Positions 7,989-16,555 are shown, counted from the stretch's first letter. The stretch is DNA of 64,000 nucleotides from Burkholderiales bacterium (GCA_020697255.1 JAJFBE010000003.1:62001-126000); one strand, 5' to 3'. Numbers and translations: made by a program. Notes: generated from the sequence alone by a model not told the origin.

Positions 7989-8078
7989 CTAGGTCCTTTA
8001 GAGGCTTATTGCCGCTAAAATGTTGCTGTTATTGGTCGCGATAATGGCGAAATTATAAATTTTTAATGGATATTTAAT

Positions 8079-8741
8079 ATGAAATACGCAAATTTAACTG
8101 CTACTAAACGTGACGAGCATGGTAGAGGTGCGAGCCGCCGCCTGCGTCATTCAGGAATGGTTCCTGCAATTATTTATGGTTCAAATGCTGATGCAATGCC
8201 AGTTAGCTTAGATCATAATACTTTATTTTATGCTTTAAAAAATGAAAGTTTTCATACTTCAATTTTAAATCTTGAAGTAAATGGTAAAACTGAAAAAGTA
8301 TTACTTCGTGATTACCAAATGCATGCATTTCGTCCACAAGTATTGCACATAGATTTTCAAAGAGTAAATGAAAAAGAAGAAATTCAAATTCGCATTCCAT
8401 TACACTTCTTAAATGAAGAAACATCATTTGCGGTTAAGTCACAGTCAGCTCACATTACTACAGTTATTAATGATGTTGAAATTCGTGCTTTAGCTAAAGA
8501 TATTCCTCATTTTATTGAAGTAGATTTACAAAATATTAAGATTGGTGAATCAGTTCATTTATCTAATTTAGTTTTGCCAGAAGGTGTTAAACTGGTAAGT
8601 CTTCTCCGAGGTGATGATGGGGTAGTTGCAACTGCTGCCGGTATTGTTGAAGTGGCTGAGGAAGAAGTTGTTGCGGTTTCTGCAGCTGATATTCCAACTG
8701 TTGCCGGTGATAAAAAAGAAGATAAGAAAGACGGTGCATAA
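8079..8741 (+). CDS. rplY: 50S ribosomal protein L25 / Ctc form
   Basis: A 220-residue long (TL5/CTC) form of L25, which binds 5S rRNA. The N-terminal L25 domain (residues 1-~95) includes the RGASRRLRHSGMVPAIIYG signature. The C-terminal CTC domain follows (RIPLHFLNEE; IGESVHLSNLVLPEGVKL). It ends in an Ala/Val/Glu-rich and then Lys/Asp-rich tail. It is a single gene with its own promoter and a terminator 30 bp downstream. Confidence 0.96.
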   Translation: MKYANLTATKRDEHGRGASRRLRHSGMVPAIIYGSNADAMPVSLDHNTLFYALKNESFHTSILNLEVNGKTEKVLLRDYQMHAFRPQVLHIDFQRVNEKEEIQIRIPLHFLNEETSFAVKSQSAHITTVINDVEIRALAKDIPHFIEVDLQNIKIGESVHLSNLVLPEGVKLVSLLRGDDGVVATAAGIVEVAEEEVVAVSAADIPTVAGDKKEDKKDGA

Positions 8742-8768
8742 GAATAGCTTTCTTTCAAATTTTTATAT

Positions 8769-8800
8769 AAAAGCACTCCAAACCAGGGGTGCTTTTTTTA
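8769..8800 (+). terminator. Rho-independent terminator of rplY
   Basis: AAAGCACTCC pairs with GGGGTGCTTT (loop AAACCA), followed by seven T. Confidence 0.85.
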
Positions 8801-8828
8801 ATATTAGCATGTTATTCCCCGCTATAGT

Positions 8829-10025
8829 ATGAAGAATGACAAAATCCAGGATCCAAAGATAAAAAGTATGTTAAATTTAACAGCACTGCCGCCATTATCA
8901 TTATATGTACATATTCCGTGGTGTGTAAAAAAGTGTCCATATTGCGATTTCAATTCGCATAATCAACCATCTAGCTTACCTGAGGATCAATATATTAATT
9001 GCCTTATTAGTGATCTGGAACAATCGCTGCCGCTTATCTGGGGTAGAAGTGTTAATAGCATTTTTATTGGTGGTGGAACCCCCAGCTTGTTTAGTCCTAA
9101 AAGTATTGAGCGTTTGCTACAAGCTATACGTAGCCGGACTAATCTATCTCCGCTGGCAGAAATTACGATTGAGGCTAATCCGGGTACGGTGGATAATAAC
9201 CATATCCAAGGCTATAGCCAAATCGGGGTCAACCGGATTTCATTTGGCATCCAATCATTTAACAATAAGCATTTAGAGATATTGGGCAGGGTGCATAATA
9301 GTCCGGATGCAATAAAAGCAATAACATTGGCTAAAAAATTTTTTGATAATATAAACTTAGATATTATCTACGCTTTGCCAGAGCAAAAAGAAACAGATTT
9401 AATAGCTGATTTGAAAACAGCCCTTTCATTTGAAACTACTCATCTATCCTGTTATAATCTTACTCTTGAACCAAATACGGCCTTTTATGCTACTCCGCCA
9501 AAATACTTACCTGATAATGACCTATGTTATGCAATGCAGGATATAATAGTTGATACTTTGGCTAAAAACGGATTAAATAGGTATGAAATTTCAGCCTATG
9601 CAAGGAATAATCGGCAATGCCAGCATAATATAAATTACTGGCAATTTGGTGATTATTTGGGCATTGGTGCAGGTAGCCATTCAAAGCTTAGTTTTTCAGA
9701 TAAGATTATCCGGCAAATTAGGCAGAAGCATCCGCAAAATTATATGGCTAAAGTTGTTAAAAATGAACATATTATAGAAGATAAGATAATAGATGCAAAA
9801 GAGTTGCCTTTTGAGTTTATGTTAAATGCATTAAGGCTAATAGATGGCTTTCATACTTCTTTATTTGTAGAGCGAACAGGACTTGGTTTGTCAATAATTT
9901 TACCAGTTTTGGATATAGCTATAAGAAAGGGATTTATAAAGCCCATACGTGATGGGTTAATTATTCCGACTCAAACGGGACAAGATTTTCAAAATGAGTT
10001 ATTAATGTTATTTCTTAGTTCGTGA
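8829..10025 (+). CDS. hemW: Radical SAM haem chaperone HemW
   Basis: A 398-residue HemN-like radical SAM protein. The cluster motif is CVKKCPYCDFNSH (C32, C36, C39), which is the HemW form, followed by GGGTPS, EANPGT and GVNRISFGIQSF. The catalytic-type coproporphyrinogen oxidase HemN has a different N-terminus, so haem-trafficking HemW is the better call. A C-terminal HemN-C domain is present (LPFEFMLNALRL). ridA follows after 37 bp. Confidence 0.92.
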   Translation: MKNDKIQDPKIKSMLNLTALPPLSLYVHIPWCVKKCPYCDFNSHNQPSSLPEDQYINCLISDLEQSLPLIWGRSVNSIFIGGGTPSLFSPKSIERLLQAIRSRTNLSPLAEITIEANPGTVDNNHIQGYSQIGVNRISFGIQSFNNKHLEILGRVHNSPDAIKAITLAKKFFDNINLDIIYALPEQKETDLIADLKTALSFETTHLSCYNLTLEPNTAFYATPPKYLPDNDLCYAMQDIIVDTLAKNGLNRYEISAYARNNRQCQHNINYWQFGDYLGIGAGSHSKLSFSDKIIRQIRQKHPQNYMAKVVKNEHIIEDKIIDAKELPFEFMLNALRLIDGFHTSLFVERTGLGLSIILPVLDIAIRKGFIKPIRDGLIIPTQTGQDFQNELLMLFLSS

Positions 10026-10062
10026 TAAAATACAAAATGCAAAAATTTGAAGGAATAAATCA

Positions 10063-10443
10063 ATGAAACAAATCATTCATACCGATAAAGCACCAAAAGC
10101 AATTGGTTGTTATTCACAAGCCGTGAAAGCTAGCAATACAATTTATTTATCCGGGCAAATTGGTTTTATTCCAGAGACGATGGAGTTGGAAAACGGCATT
10201 GAAGCTCAGACCAATAGAATGTTCAGTAATTTGCGTGAAGTAATTATAGCCGCAGGTGCTACTTTAGATAATATTGTAAAATTAAATATATATTTAACTG
10301 ATATGTCTAATTTTGCAATAATTAATACGGTTATGGCTAAATTTTTCAATGAACCATATCCGGCTCGTGCTGCAATTGGGGTTCTGGAGTTACCTAAAGG
10401 TGCATTGGTAGAAGCGGATGCAATAGCTGTTGTAAATAATTGA
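10063..10443 (+). CDS. ridA: RidA-family enamine/imine deaminase
   Basis: A 126-residue YjgF/YER057c/UK114 protein that hydrolyses reactive 2-aminoacrylate and related enamines made by PLP enzymes. Typical elements are APKAIGCYSQAVK at the N-terminus, YLSGQIGF, and the C-terminal PARAAIGVLELPKGALVEADAIAV with the ligand-binding Arg and Glu. Length is normal. tsaB begins 7 bp later. Confidence 0.95.
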   Translation: MKQIIHTDKAPKAIGCYSQAVKASNTIYLSGQIGFIPETMELENGIEAQTNRMFSNLREVIIAAGATLDNIVKLNIYLTDMSNFAIINTVMAKFFNEPYPARAAIGVLELPKGALVEADAIAVVNN

Positions 10444-10450
10444 ACCTCAT

Positions 10451-11149
10451 ATGAAAAATGTCCTGGCAATTGATACTTCTTCTGTCTACCTATCTTTGGC
10501 ATTACAGGTAGATGAGAAAATTTATAAATATATCAATAAAGTCGATAATAAGCAATCAGAAAACATCATCCCACAAATTAAAGCTTTGTTAGCTGATGCT
10601 GGGGTCTCAGCCCGGGATGTAACACATATTGCTTACAATCAAGGACCCGGTTCATTTACTGGCTTGAGAGTCGGTCTATCGGTTGCCATTGGTATGGCTT
10701 TTGGTATAAATGCATTATTAATCCCGATTCCGGCTTTTGCGATCTATGCACTACAGGCTTATGAGTTAATGAAAAATCCAGAATGTTCTCAGGTTCTTGT
10801 TGGTTTAGATGCAAGACTTAACCAACTATACTTTGCAGGGATAGATGCTAAAACCTTTGCGTATTTCATACAACCGCAATTGATTAATCCCGGGGATATT
10901 AATCGTATACATAATATGGAAAGTATGTTGTTTATTGGATCCGGATTTAGCCAATATGCTGATTTATTGCCAAATGAGGTTAAGGTATTATTGTCAAGCC
11001 AGATTCATCCACAATATCCGGAAGCCACTTATTTATTAAAACTTGTAGGTTCCGGCAAATTTGGCCAAGTTACCCCAGCGCAGGCTGATTTACTTTATTT
11101 ACGTGATAAGGTAGCATTAAATTTAGCTGAACAATTAGCTAGCCGGTAG
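10451..11149 (+). CDS. tsaB: tRNA threonylcarbamoyladenosine biosynthesis protein TsaB
   Basis: A 232-residue ASKHA-fold protein that partners TsaD and TsaE in making t6A37 in ANN-decoding tRNAs. It starts NVLAIDTSSVYLSLAL and has the QGPGSFTGLRVGLS motif at about 69-82. Length is normal. In many betaproteobacteria tsaB, rimI and udg are adjacent; here an ABC exporter and a small-RNA locus separate tsaB from rimI-udg. Confidence 0.95.
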   Translation: MKNVLAIDTSSVYLSLALQVDEKIYKYINKVDNKQSENIIPQIKALLADAGVSARDVTHIAYNQGPGSFTGLRVGLSVAIGMAFGINALLIPIPAFAIYALQAYELMKNPECSQVLVGLDARLNQLYFAGIDAKTFAYFIQPQLINPGDINRIHNMESMLFIGSGFSQYADLLPNEVKVLLSSQIHPQYPEATYLLKLVGSGKFGQVTPAQADLLYLRDKVALNLAEQLASR

Positions 11150-11174
11150 CAATAATTGATTTTAAGTTTGGCAA

Positions 11175-12944
11175 CTAAGTTATAGCCAAATGCTGAGTAT
11201 GCCAGATTTTTGCATAAAGGCTGTCTGCTTTGGCCACTAGCTCATCATGTGTCCCCATGTCTACAATTTTGCCTTGATCAATAACAATTAACCGATCCAT
11301 ATTTTTTAAAGTAGATAACCTGTGCGCAATGGCTAACACGGTTTTTCCAGCTAATAATCCATCGATACTTTGTTGTATATATTGTTCTGTAACACTATCC
11401 AAGCTGCTGGTGGCTTCATCCAAAACTAAAATCGGGGCGTTTTTTAAGATTGCCCGGGCAATAGCAATACGCTGGTGTTGCCCACCTGAAAGTTTGACAC
11501 CTCTTTCACCGACCATAGTATTATATTTATCCGGTAGCTTATTAATAAATTCATCGGCATGTGCACTAATACATGCATTTATTACCTCTTCATCCGTAGC
11601 AGTTGGCCTGCTATAACGGATATTTTCCATTAATGTACGATGAAAAAGGCTTATATCCTGAGGGATAACAGCAATTTGTTGCCGTAGAGAATCACAATCT
11701 ATATCTGAAATATCGGTTCCATCAATTAAAATTGAACCATTCTCTGGTAGAAAAACTTTTAATAATAAATTAATAAGGGTAGTTTTACCTGCACCGGTAA
11801 AGCCAATAATACCAATTCTTTCCTCAGGCTTTATAGATAAATTTAAACCGGAAAATATAGTTCTTTCATTGTTATAAGTAAAGTGAATATTTTTAAATTC
11901 GATAGATTTTGCTGCTAAATTATTTGCGACAAATTGGTCATGTTGTGAAACCGGGGGATAGTTATTTTGTTGATATTCAGATTTATCCGCAGTATATATA
12001 GATAATGAAGATCTCAAATCACCCATTTTATTGGATAATTTGTGAAATTCTTGTACCAGGTGCCATACATTTTCTTGAAATTGAAACATCATGGTAAAGA
12101 CAAATACAAAGTCCCCAATAGTAATTTGGTTAAGACGCTTTAGTTCAATCATAATAATTATCATGATAACCATGAATAGGATTCCAATGGAATCATTAAT
12201 AACATCAATTATAGTTTGAGTCTTGCCCAATTTAATTGTTTTGGGAATAAAATCACGATCAATATTATTTTGTAAGCGATTATATTCATAATTTCGTGAT
12301 GCAAATAATTTGATTGATTGAACATTAGCAATATTATCAGAAATTTCCCCAATTACTTTATGTTTAGCATCACTGGCAAATTGTGAAAGAACATTAATTT
12401 TTTTAGCAAAAAAATAATTTAATATTATAAATAATAATGCCCATATTATAACGATACTACCTAATGTAAAATTTATAAATATAATGCTAACCCCGGTTGT
12501 AATGCTACTCAATAGCCAGAATAATATACCATACCACAGCTGGGACCATAGTTCCTGATAACCTTCCAATAAACCTTTAATTTTGCTGACCAAGCTTCCG
12601 CCGGTAACATTTTGAAAAAATGAATACCTGTAGGATAGGAGAGTGCCGAATCCTTTTAACAGAATATTACGTTCTACATATGGTTCAGATTTCCAGGCTG
12701 CAACATTAGATAATCTCCACATAGTACTAAGTAGTACGTCAGCTAATATATAGATTATAAGTGGTTTTAATAGTTGGCTAAAGCTCAGGTCTTTAGCTTT
12801 ATCAATTATATCGACCATCATTTTGATTGCATAGTATACCACTGGTCGATAAAACGCGCCTAAAATAGGTGCTGCTATCATTATCAGATAATAAATACGG
12901 TATTGCTGTATTGATCGCCATAAAAAACTAAAAACTTGTTTCAT
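11175..12944 (-). CDS. ABC transporter, fused permease-ATPase (MsbA/multidrug type)
   Basis: A 589-residue half-transporter. Residues 1-~320 form a six-helix ABC membrane domain. The C-terminal ATPase has Walker A GFTGAGKTT (about 379-387), the signature LSGGQHQR, Walker B ILVLDEATSSLDS and the switch His in AIAHRLST. Such exporters flip lipids or extrude drugs or peptides as homodimers. Substrate is unknown, and assignment as the essential lipid A flippase MsbA is not secure. It sits between tsaB and the 13-kb small-RNA locus on the opposite strand to its neighbours. Confidence 0.85.
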   Translation of the reverse strand: MKQVFSFLWRSIQQYRIYYLIMIAAPILGAFYRPVVYYAIKMMVDIIDKAKDLSFSQLLKPLIIYILADVLLSTMWRLSNVAAWKSEPYVERNILLKGFGTLLSYRYSFFQNVTGGSLVSKIKGLLEGYQELWSQLWYGILFWLLSSITTGVSIIFINFTLGSIVIIWALLFIILNYFFAKKINVLSQFASDAKHKVIGEISDNIANVQSIKLFASRNYEYNRLQNNIDRDFIPKTIKLGKTQTIIDVINDSIGILFMVIMIIIMIELKRLNQITIGDFVFVFTMMFQFQENVWHLVQEFHKLSNKMGDLRSSLSIYTADKSEYQQNNYPPVSQHDQFVANNLAAKSIEFKNIHFTYNNERTIFSGLNLSIKPEERIGIIGFTGAGKTTLINLLLKVFLPENGSILIDGTDISDIDCDSLRQQIAVIPQDISLFHRTLMENIRYSRPTATDEEVINACISAHADEFINKLPDKYNTMVGERGVKLSGGQHQRIAIARAILKNAPILVLDEATSSLDSVTEQYIQQSIDGLLAGKTVLAIAHRLSTLKNMDRLIVIDQGKIVDMGTHDELVAKADSLYAKIWHTQHLAIT

Positions 12945-13011
12945 CTTACTTTATTATTAATTAATTTCCCAATATATTTAATTTGCCAGGTATTTTTATA
13001 AAGATTTTTGC

Positions 13012-13017
13012 TATAAT
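13012..13017 (+). promoter_or_regulatory. Extended -10 promoter of the 37-residue peptide transcript
   Basis: TGcTATAAT, an extended -10, lies about 105 nt before the peptide ATG. The -35 region is weak, as extended -10 promoters tolerate. Confidence 0.55.
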
Positions 13018-13023
13018 ATCGCT

Positions 13024-13121
13024 AATCTTGTGAAAGCAAGGTTCGGTGTATCACCCCTGGTGGGTGGTAAAACGCCTGTTAGGGGTGGTATGTATTGTTA
13101 ATCTTTTATAAAGGAACAGTC
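13024..13121 (+). promoter_or_regulatory. Structured leader with a three-codon ORF
   Basis: A CTTG-TGAAAG-CAAG hairpin is followed by a larger stem CACCCCT / AGGGGTG enclosing GGTGGG-rich sequence. A minimal ORF, ATG TAT TGT TAA at 13090-13101, lies at the end of the second stem with AGGGG just upstream. AAAGGAA lies 6 nt before the 37-residue ORF. The leader length is close to that at 7.8 kb. Confidence 0.45.
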
Positions 13122-13235
13122 ATGCTAACTCTGGCAGTGATTGGATTTCTCGTGCTGAAAAAAGTCGGACCACTTATCAAGGTAAAAATCCGACTTCGAG
13201 TAAAACCGAAGAAATCCTGTAGCAAACATCGTTAG
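13122..13235 (+). CDS. 37-residue hydrophobic-cationic peptide, candidate type I toxin
   Basis: The ORF begins MLTLAVIGFLVLKK and continues with an alternating hydrophobic/basic stretch KVKIRLRVKPKK to a Cys/His/Arg tail. A short membrane-inserting helix followed by a positive tail is the layout of several type I toxins. It has its own extended -10 promoter, a structured leader and AAAGGAA as ribosome site. Its 3' half is overlapped by a strong antisense transcription unit. An inverted repeat (13162-13169 / 13189-13196) lies inside the ORF because it is the antisense terminator. No homologue recognised. Confidence 0.5.
   Translation: MLTLAVIGFLVLKKVGPLIKVKIRLRVKPKKSCSKHR
13158..13196 (-). 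terminator. Intrinsic terminator of the antisense RNA
   Basis: On the minus strand AAGTCGGA (13196-13189) pairs perfectly with TCCGACTT (13169-13162), followed by a run of six T. The loop is 19 nt. Confidence 0.65.
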
Positions 13236-13243
13236 CAATTGCT

Positions 13244-13275
13244 ACGGGGTAGGGTGTTTACTGAGACCCTATTCT
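13244..13275 (+). terminator. Hairpin at the end of the 37-residue peptide transcript
   Basis: TAGGGT and ACCCTA form a stem around GTTTACTGAG, followed by TTCTTCTGT. An upstream GTAGCAA / TTGCTAC hairpin overlaps the peptide stop codon. The T-run is poor, so termination here is tentative. Confidence 0.35.
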
Positions 13276-13284
13276 TCTGTAGGT

Positions 13285-13314
13285 ATTATAATCTAATTAA
13301 ATACCACCTGTCAA
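13285..13314 (-). promoter_or_regulatory. Consensus minus-strand promoter of the small RNA
   Basis: TTGACA (13309-13314), 18 nt, TATAAT (13285-13290): the best promoter match in the window. TTATAA at 17 nt is an alternative register. It fires away from rimI, towards the peptide gene. Confidence 0.75.
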
Positions 13315-13346
13315 ATTAAAATTTAAGTTGTTGCCTGAGTTATTAA

Positions 13347-13799
13347 ATGAACAAGAATATAAGGCTGGTGGTTCCAGCTGAGCTACCCAAAGTTGCTATT
13401 TTAGATAAGCGGGTGAATAAAACCCCGTGGAATATGGTACAATACGAGGAGTGTTTAGCTAATAAAAATCAACAAGTGTACGTACTGGAGATTGATGAGG
13501 TTATTTGTGGATTTCTAGTAGTTGCCATTACTTTTGATGAAGTAGAAATATTGCAGCTGGGAATAGACACAAAATACCAAGGCCAAAAATTGGCTACATT
13601 GTTATTAACTGAGGTTTTAGCCAAGTTGGATGATAAAATTTTAATTAGCAAAGTTTTTTTAGAAGTAGCCGCAAACAATGACTCGGCAATGGCTTTATAT
13701 AGAAAGCTGGGCTTTACTAAAATAAGTACTCGTAGGGGCTACTATACAATTGATGGCATGAAAATTGATGCCATAGTTATGATGTTAAAATATACATAA
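13347..13799 (+). CDS. rimI: Ribosomal protein S18-alanine N-acetyltransferase (GNAT)
   Basis: A 150-residue GNAT acetyltransferase. The acetyl-CoA region is LQLGIDTKYQGQKLATLLL. The C-terminal LEVAANNDSAMALYRKLGFTKISTRRGYY matches the RimI E-x-R-x-N-x-A-x-x-L-Y-x-x-x-GF pattern, with Ala in place of Arg. The RimI target is the N-terminal Ala of S18; assignment rests on the C-terminal pattern and on the adjacent udg. First gene of a run rimI-udg-folBK-folP; udg begins 7 bp downstream. Confidence 0.85.
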   Translation: MNKNIRLVVPAELPKVAILDKRVNKTPWNMVQYEECLANKNQQVYVLEIDEVICGFLVVAITFDEVEILQLGIDTKYQGQKLATLLLTEVLAKLDDKILISKVFLEVAANNDSAMALYRKLGFTKISTRRGYYTIDGMKIDAIVMMLKYT

Positions 13800-13806
13800 T
13801 AAAAAT

Positions 13807-14559
13807 ATGCAAAACCGTGATCCTTATAAACTCCTATATAATAATTTGTGGCTGTATAAATTTGATAGAACAGCAACAAACTCAGAAATACGAGGTAACA
13901 AACCGGATGCTACTATATATATGGAAGCTTCGGTATCAGTTGCTGCAAAGACATTAAATCCTACAAACCAAACCAATTTCATATCTTCAGGAAATTTAAT
14001 TGATAATTGGGATACTTTGGTAGAAAACATTAGCAATTGCACTAAATGTGGCTTGTGCAAGGATCGCAAAAATGTAGTAATTGAGCGGGGTTCAAGAAGT
14101 GCCAAATGGATGTTTGTGGGCGAGGGTCCGGGTGAGCAGGAGGATATTCAGGGCAAACCATTTGTTGGTGCATCCGGTCAGTTATTACAAAAAATGATTG
14201 CTGCTATGAATCTAAATCCGGCTACAGATGTTTATATTTGTAATGTGGTTAAATGTAGACCTCCTTATAATCGCAATCCTGAACCAAGCGAAATCGAAGT
14301 ATGCAGAAATTATTTATTTAGCCAGATTGAGCTGGTAAAGCCGCAAGTAATCATTACTTTAGGGCGTTTTGCGCACCAGACATTATTAAATACTACTGAA
14401 GCAGTTGGGAGGTTACGCCTGAAACAACATGTTTATCAAGGTATTCCATTAGTTGTAACTTATCACCCGGCATATTTGCTTAGAAATCCTAGTGCGAAAA
14501 AAGATGCCTGGGCAGATTTGCAATTAGCCATGAAGGTGTTTCAAGAAAAAGCTATATGA
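13807..14559 (+). CDS. Family 4 uracil-DNA glycosylase (Fe-S)
   Basis: A 250-residue glycosylase that removes uracil from deaminated DNA. Iron-sulphur ligands are C81 and C84 (CTKCGLC), C150 (VVKCRPP) and C166. Catalytic motifs are GEGPGEQEDIQGKPFVGASG (106-124 region) and TYHPAYLLRNP near the C-terminus. The ~70 residues before the first cysteines form a polar N-terminal extension typical of proteobacterial members. It overlaps the folBK start by 4 nt (ATGA). Confidence 0.93.
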   Translation: MQNRDPYKLLYNNLWLYKFDRTATNSEIRGNKPDATIYMEASVSVAAKTLNPTNQTNFISSGNLIDNWDTLVENISNCTKCGLCKDRKNVVIERGSRSAKWMFVGEGPGEQEDIQGKPFVGASGQLLQKMIAAMNLNPATDVYICNVVKCRPPYNRNPEPSEIEVCRNYLFSQIELVKPQVIITLGRFAHQTLLNTTEAVGRLRLKQHVYQGIPLVVTYHPAYLLRNPSAKKDAWADLQLAMKVFQEKAI

Positions 14560-15395
14560 AAATAAATATCAACGGTATAGCTACTCAAACCATAATCGGC
14601 TGTTACGATTATGAGCGGAATAAAGAACAAGAAGTACTAATAGATATATGCATAGAACTATATCAAAGTAACTGGACAAAGCCAGATATTCTGGAGACAA
14701 CTGTTGATTATGACGGGGTGGTTGATTTTATCCGGGAGCTGGTACCAAACACTAGCTACAATTTATTGGAAAGTCTTTCAGAACATATCAGTGAAAAACT
14801 ACTAAAACAATATCCTTTAATTAAAGTTGCGCATGTGGTAGTTGCCAAGCCGGCAATATGTGGAATAAAGGCAAAACATATTACTGTGAGCCATACAAAA
14901 AAACGTAAATTTAAAGTAGCACTGGCATTAGGCTCTAATGACACTTTAGCTATGCAGCAAATTATTAGTGCGATTGAAATTTTAGGTGAGCATGTAAGTG
15001 ATATTAGTATCGGTAGGTTTTATAAAACCATCCCGGTTGGTTATACAAAGCAGAATGATTTTATAAATACAGCTTTAATTGGATATGTGAATTTACGTCC
15101 TGAAGAATTGTTGGGCAAAATTAAGGTAACCGAAAAACTAATGGGCAAACATGAAGTGTTTGCAAATGGGCCGCGCTCAATTGATATTGATTTGATCCTG
15201 TTTGATGATCTGATTTATACGCATAATTTTTTAACTGTGCCACATAAGTCAATGCACTTACGGGATTTTGTACTAAAACCCCTGGCGGATGTTGCCGGCA
15301 ATTGGGTACATCCGGTATACAATAAAACTATTGCCACATTACTAACTGAAGTAGGAAACACTTCAATTATAGGTGAAGTTGATTATTATAAATGA
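14556..15395 (+). CDS. Bifunctional dihydroneopterin aldolase / HPPK (FolB-FolK fusion)
   Basis: A 279-residue fusion of two consecutive folate steps. Residues 1-~115 are FolB: an N-terminal strand, QEVLIDICIEL, TTVDYDGVVDFI, and the late VVVAKPAICG. Residues ~118-279 are HPPK: VALALGSND, QNDFINTAL, and the magnesium/ATP motif GPRSIDIDLILFDD. There is no stop or frameshift between them. FolB makes 6-hydroxymethyl-dihydropterin and FolK pyrophosphorylates it for FolP, encoded by the next gene (4-nt overlap). Bacterial FolB and FolK are usually separate proteins, so the fusion is notable but has precedents. Confidence 0.92.
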   Translation: MKININGIATQTIIGCYDYERNKEQEVLIDICIELYQSNWTKPDILETTVDYDGVVDFIRELVPNTSYNLLESLSEHISEKLLKQYPLIKVAHVVVAKPAICGIKAKHITVSHTKKRKFKVALALGSNDTLAMQQIISAIEILGEHVSDISIGRFYKTIPVGYTKQNDFINTALIGYVNLRPEELLGKIKVTEKLMGKHEVFANGPRSIDIDLILFDDLIYTHNFLTVPHKSMHLRDFVLKPLADVAGNWVHPVYNKTIATLLTEVGNTSIIGEVDYYK

Positions 15396-16537
15396 ATTAT
15401 CTGATTAAATTTAGGGTTAAACGTGAGTTACGTTTATTGCTTCGTTACAATAATACACAAGAAATAGGACACTCCTCGTTATATAAAATTGCTAATTGTT
15501 ACTATATTTTATTACAAGCTGCAGCAATTCTACAGTTCCCTAAAAATATTAATGTGCAATTGATATACCAGGATCTGCAGGATTGCTATTCCCACTCGTT
15601 TGTAGAAGAGTATTTACTCAATTGGGCACATAGTGAAGTTACACAATCAATTAAGTACCTGCAGTTTGAGCACAATTCGGTTTTAGAAAATAATAGCCGG
15701 GTAACTGATTGTGCCGGGGTTTTAATTTATCGATCTTTTGAGAGTTTGGTAGATATTTTTGCGATTTTAAACTATACTGCAGATTCTTTTTCTGATGGCG
15801 GTAAATTTAACAAGACAGATAGTGCATTGAGGCAAATAGAGCATTTGTGTTCTCAGGGTGCTGCTATTATTGACCTGGGCGTAGAATCCACCAGGCCAGG
15901 GGCAGCTGTAATGGATGCTGATGCTGAAATAGAATTACTTAAACGGGTATTGCCGCGTGTTTTGGAATTAAAACCTGAATTGGGATTTGAGCTAAGCATT
16001 GATACATATCATCCTGAAACTGTACTATGGCTTAATGATTTTGCAGTGGATATTATTAATGATGTATCTGGTAATTTGTTGCTAGAAGTGGTCAAACCAA
16101 TATTAAATTCAGGAAAGAGATATGTTGCTATGCATAGTTTATCTATTCCGGCCGATCCCAAAGTTGTTCTGCACATAGAGGATAATCCGATAGATCATAT
16201 ATGCACTTGGCTAAACAACAAAGTGGAAACGATTACTGCTGGCGGTTGTGATACTTCCAATTTAATTTTGGACCCGGGAATGGGGTTTGGCCTGAATATC
16301 GCGCAATCCTGGTTTGTAGCTCGTCATATAAAAAAACTACGTTATCTTCCTTGTGAGATACTGTTTGGGCATTCACGAAAAGCATTTTTTAAACATATAA
16401 CATCCAATCCGGCAGCTGATCGTGATTTGGAGACGGCAGTTGTCGCAGCAAAGACGTCGCCATATGTAGATTATTTACGCCTACATGATTTAGAGCACTT
16501 TAATCGGATAACTCCGGTTTTTAACCAAATGAGCTGA
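15392..16537 (+). CDS. folP: Dihydropteroate synthase with N-terminal extension
   Basis: A 381-residue protein; typical FolP is about 270-290. The core begins near residue 121: FAILNYTADSFSDGGKF (usual ILNVTPDSFSDGG), IDLGVESTRPGA, LSIDTYHPETV, DIINDVSG, LDPGMGFG and FGHSRKAF. It joins para-aminobenzoate to the pterin pyrophosphate made by the preceding FolBK protein and is the sulphonamide target. The first ~120 residues match nothing I recognise; they are hydrophobic with several Tyr and Gln. Several core motifs carry substitutions, although the key residues read as intact. Overlaps folBK by 4 nt. Confidence 0.88.
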   Translation: MNYLIKFRVKRELRLLLRYNNTQEIGHSSLYKIANCYYILLQAAAILQFPKNINVQLIYQDLQDCYSHSFVEEYLLNWAHSEVTQSIKYLQFEHNSVLENNSRVTDCAGVLIYRSFESLVDIFAILNYTADSFSDGGKFNKTDSALRQIEHLCSQGAAIIDLGVESTRPGAAVMDADAEIELLKRVLPRVLELKPELGFELSIDTYHPETVLWLNDFAVDIINDVSGNLLLEVVKPILNSGKRYVAMHSLSIPADPKVVLHIEDNPIDHICTWLNNKVETITAGGCDTSNLILDPGMGFGLNIAQSWFVARHIKKLRYLPCEILFGHSRKAFFKHITSNPAADRDLETAVVAAKTSPYVDYLRLHDLEHFNRITPVFNQMS

Positions 16538-16555
16538 ATATATAAATATTATGTC

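Larger units (their letters stand above)
13158..13278 (-). ncRNA. Candidate antisense small RNA of about 120 nt
   Basis: It is bounded by the consensus minus-strand promoter at 13285-13314 and an intrinsic terminator at 13158-13196. Internal hairpins are AGGGT/ACCCT and GTAGCAA/TTTGCTAC. It is fully complementary to codons ~13-37 and the 3' UTR of the 37-residue peptide mRNA. It could instead be an attenuated leader of the ABC transporter gene that starts at 12944 on the same strand. Confidence 0.55.

Noticed and set aside
13024-13280. A known housekeeping RNA (tmRNA, RNase P, 6S, SRP)
   Set aside because: None of the signature sequences of these RNAs is present.
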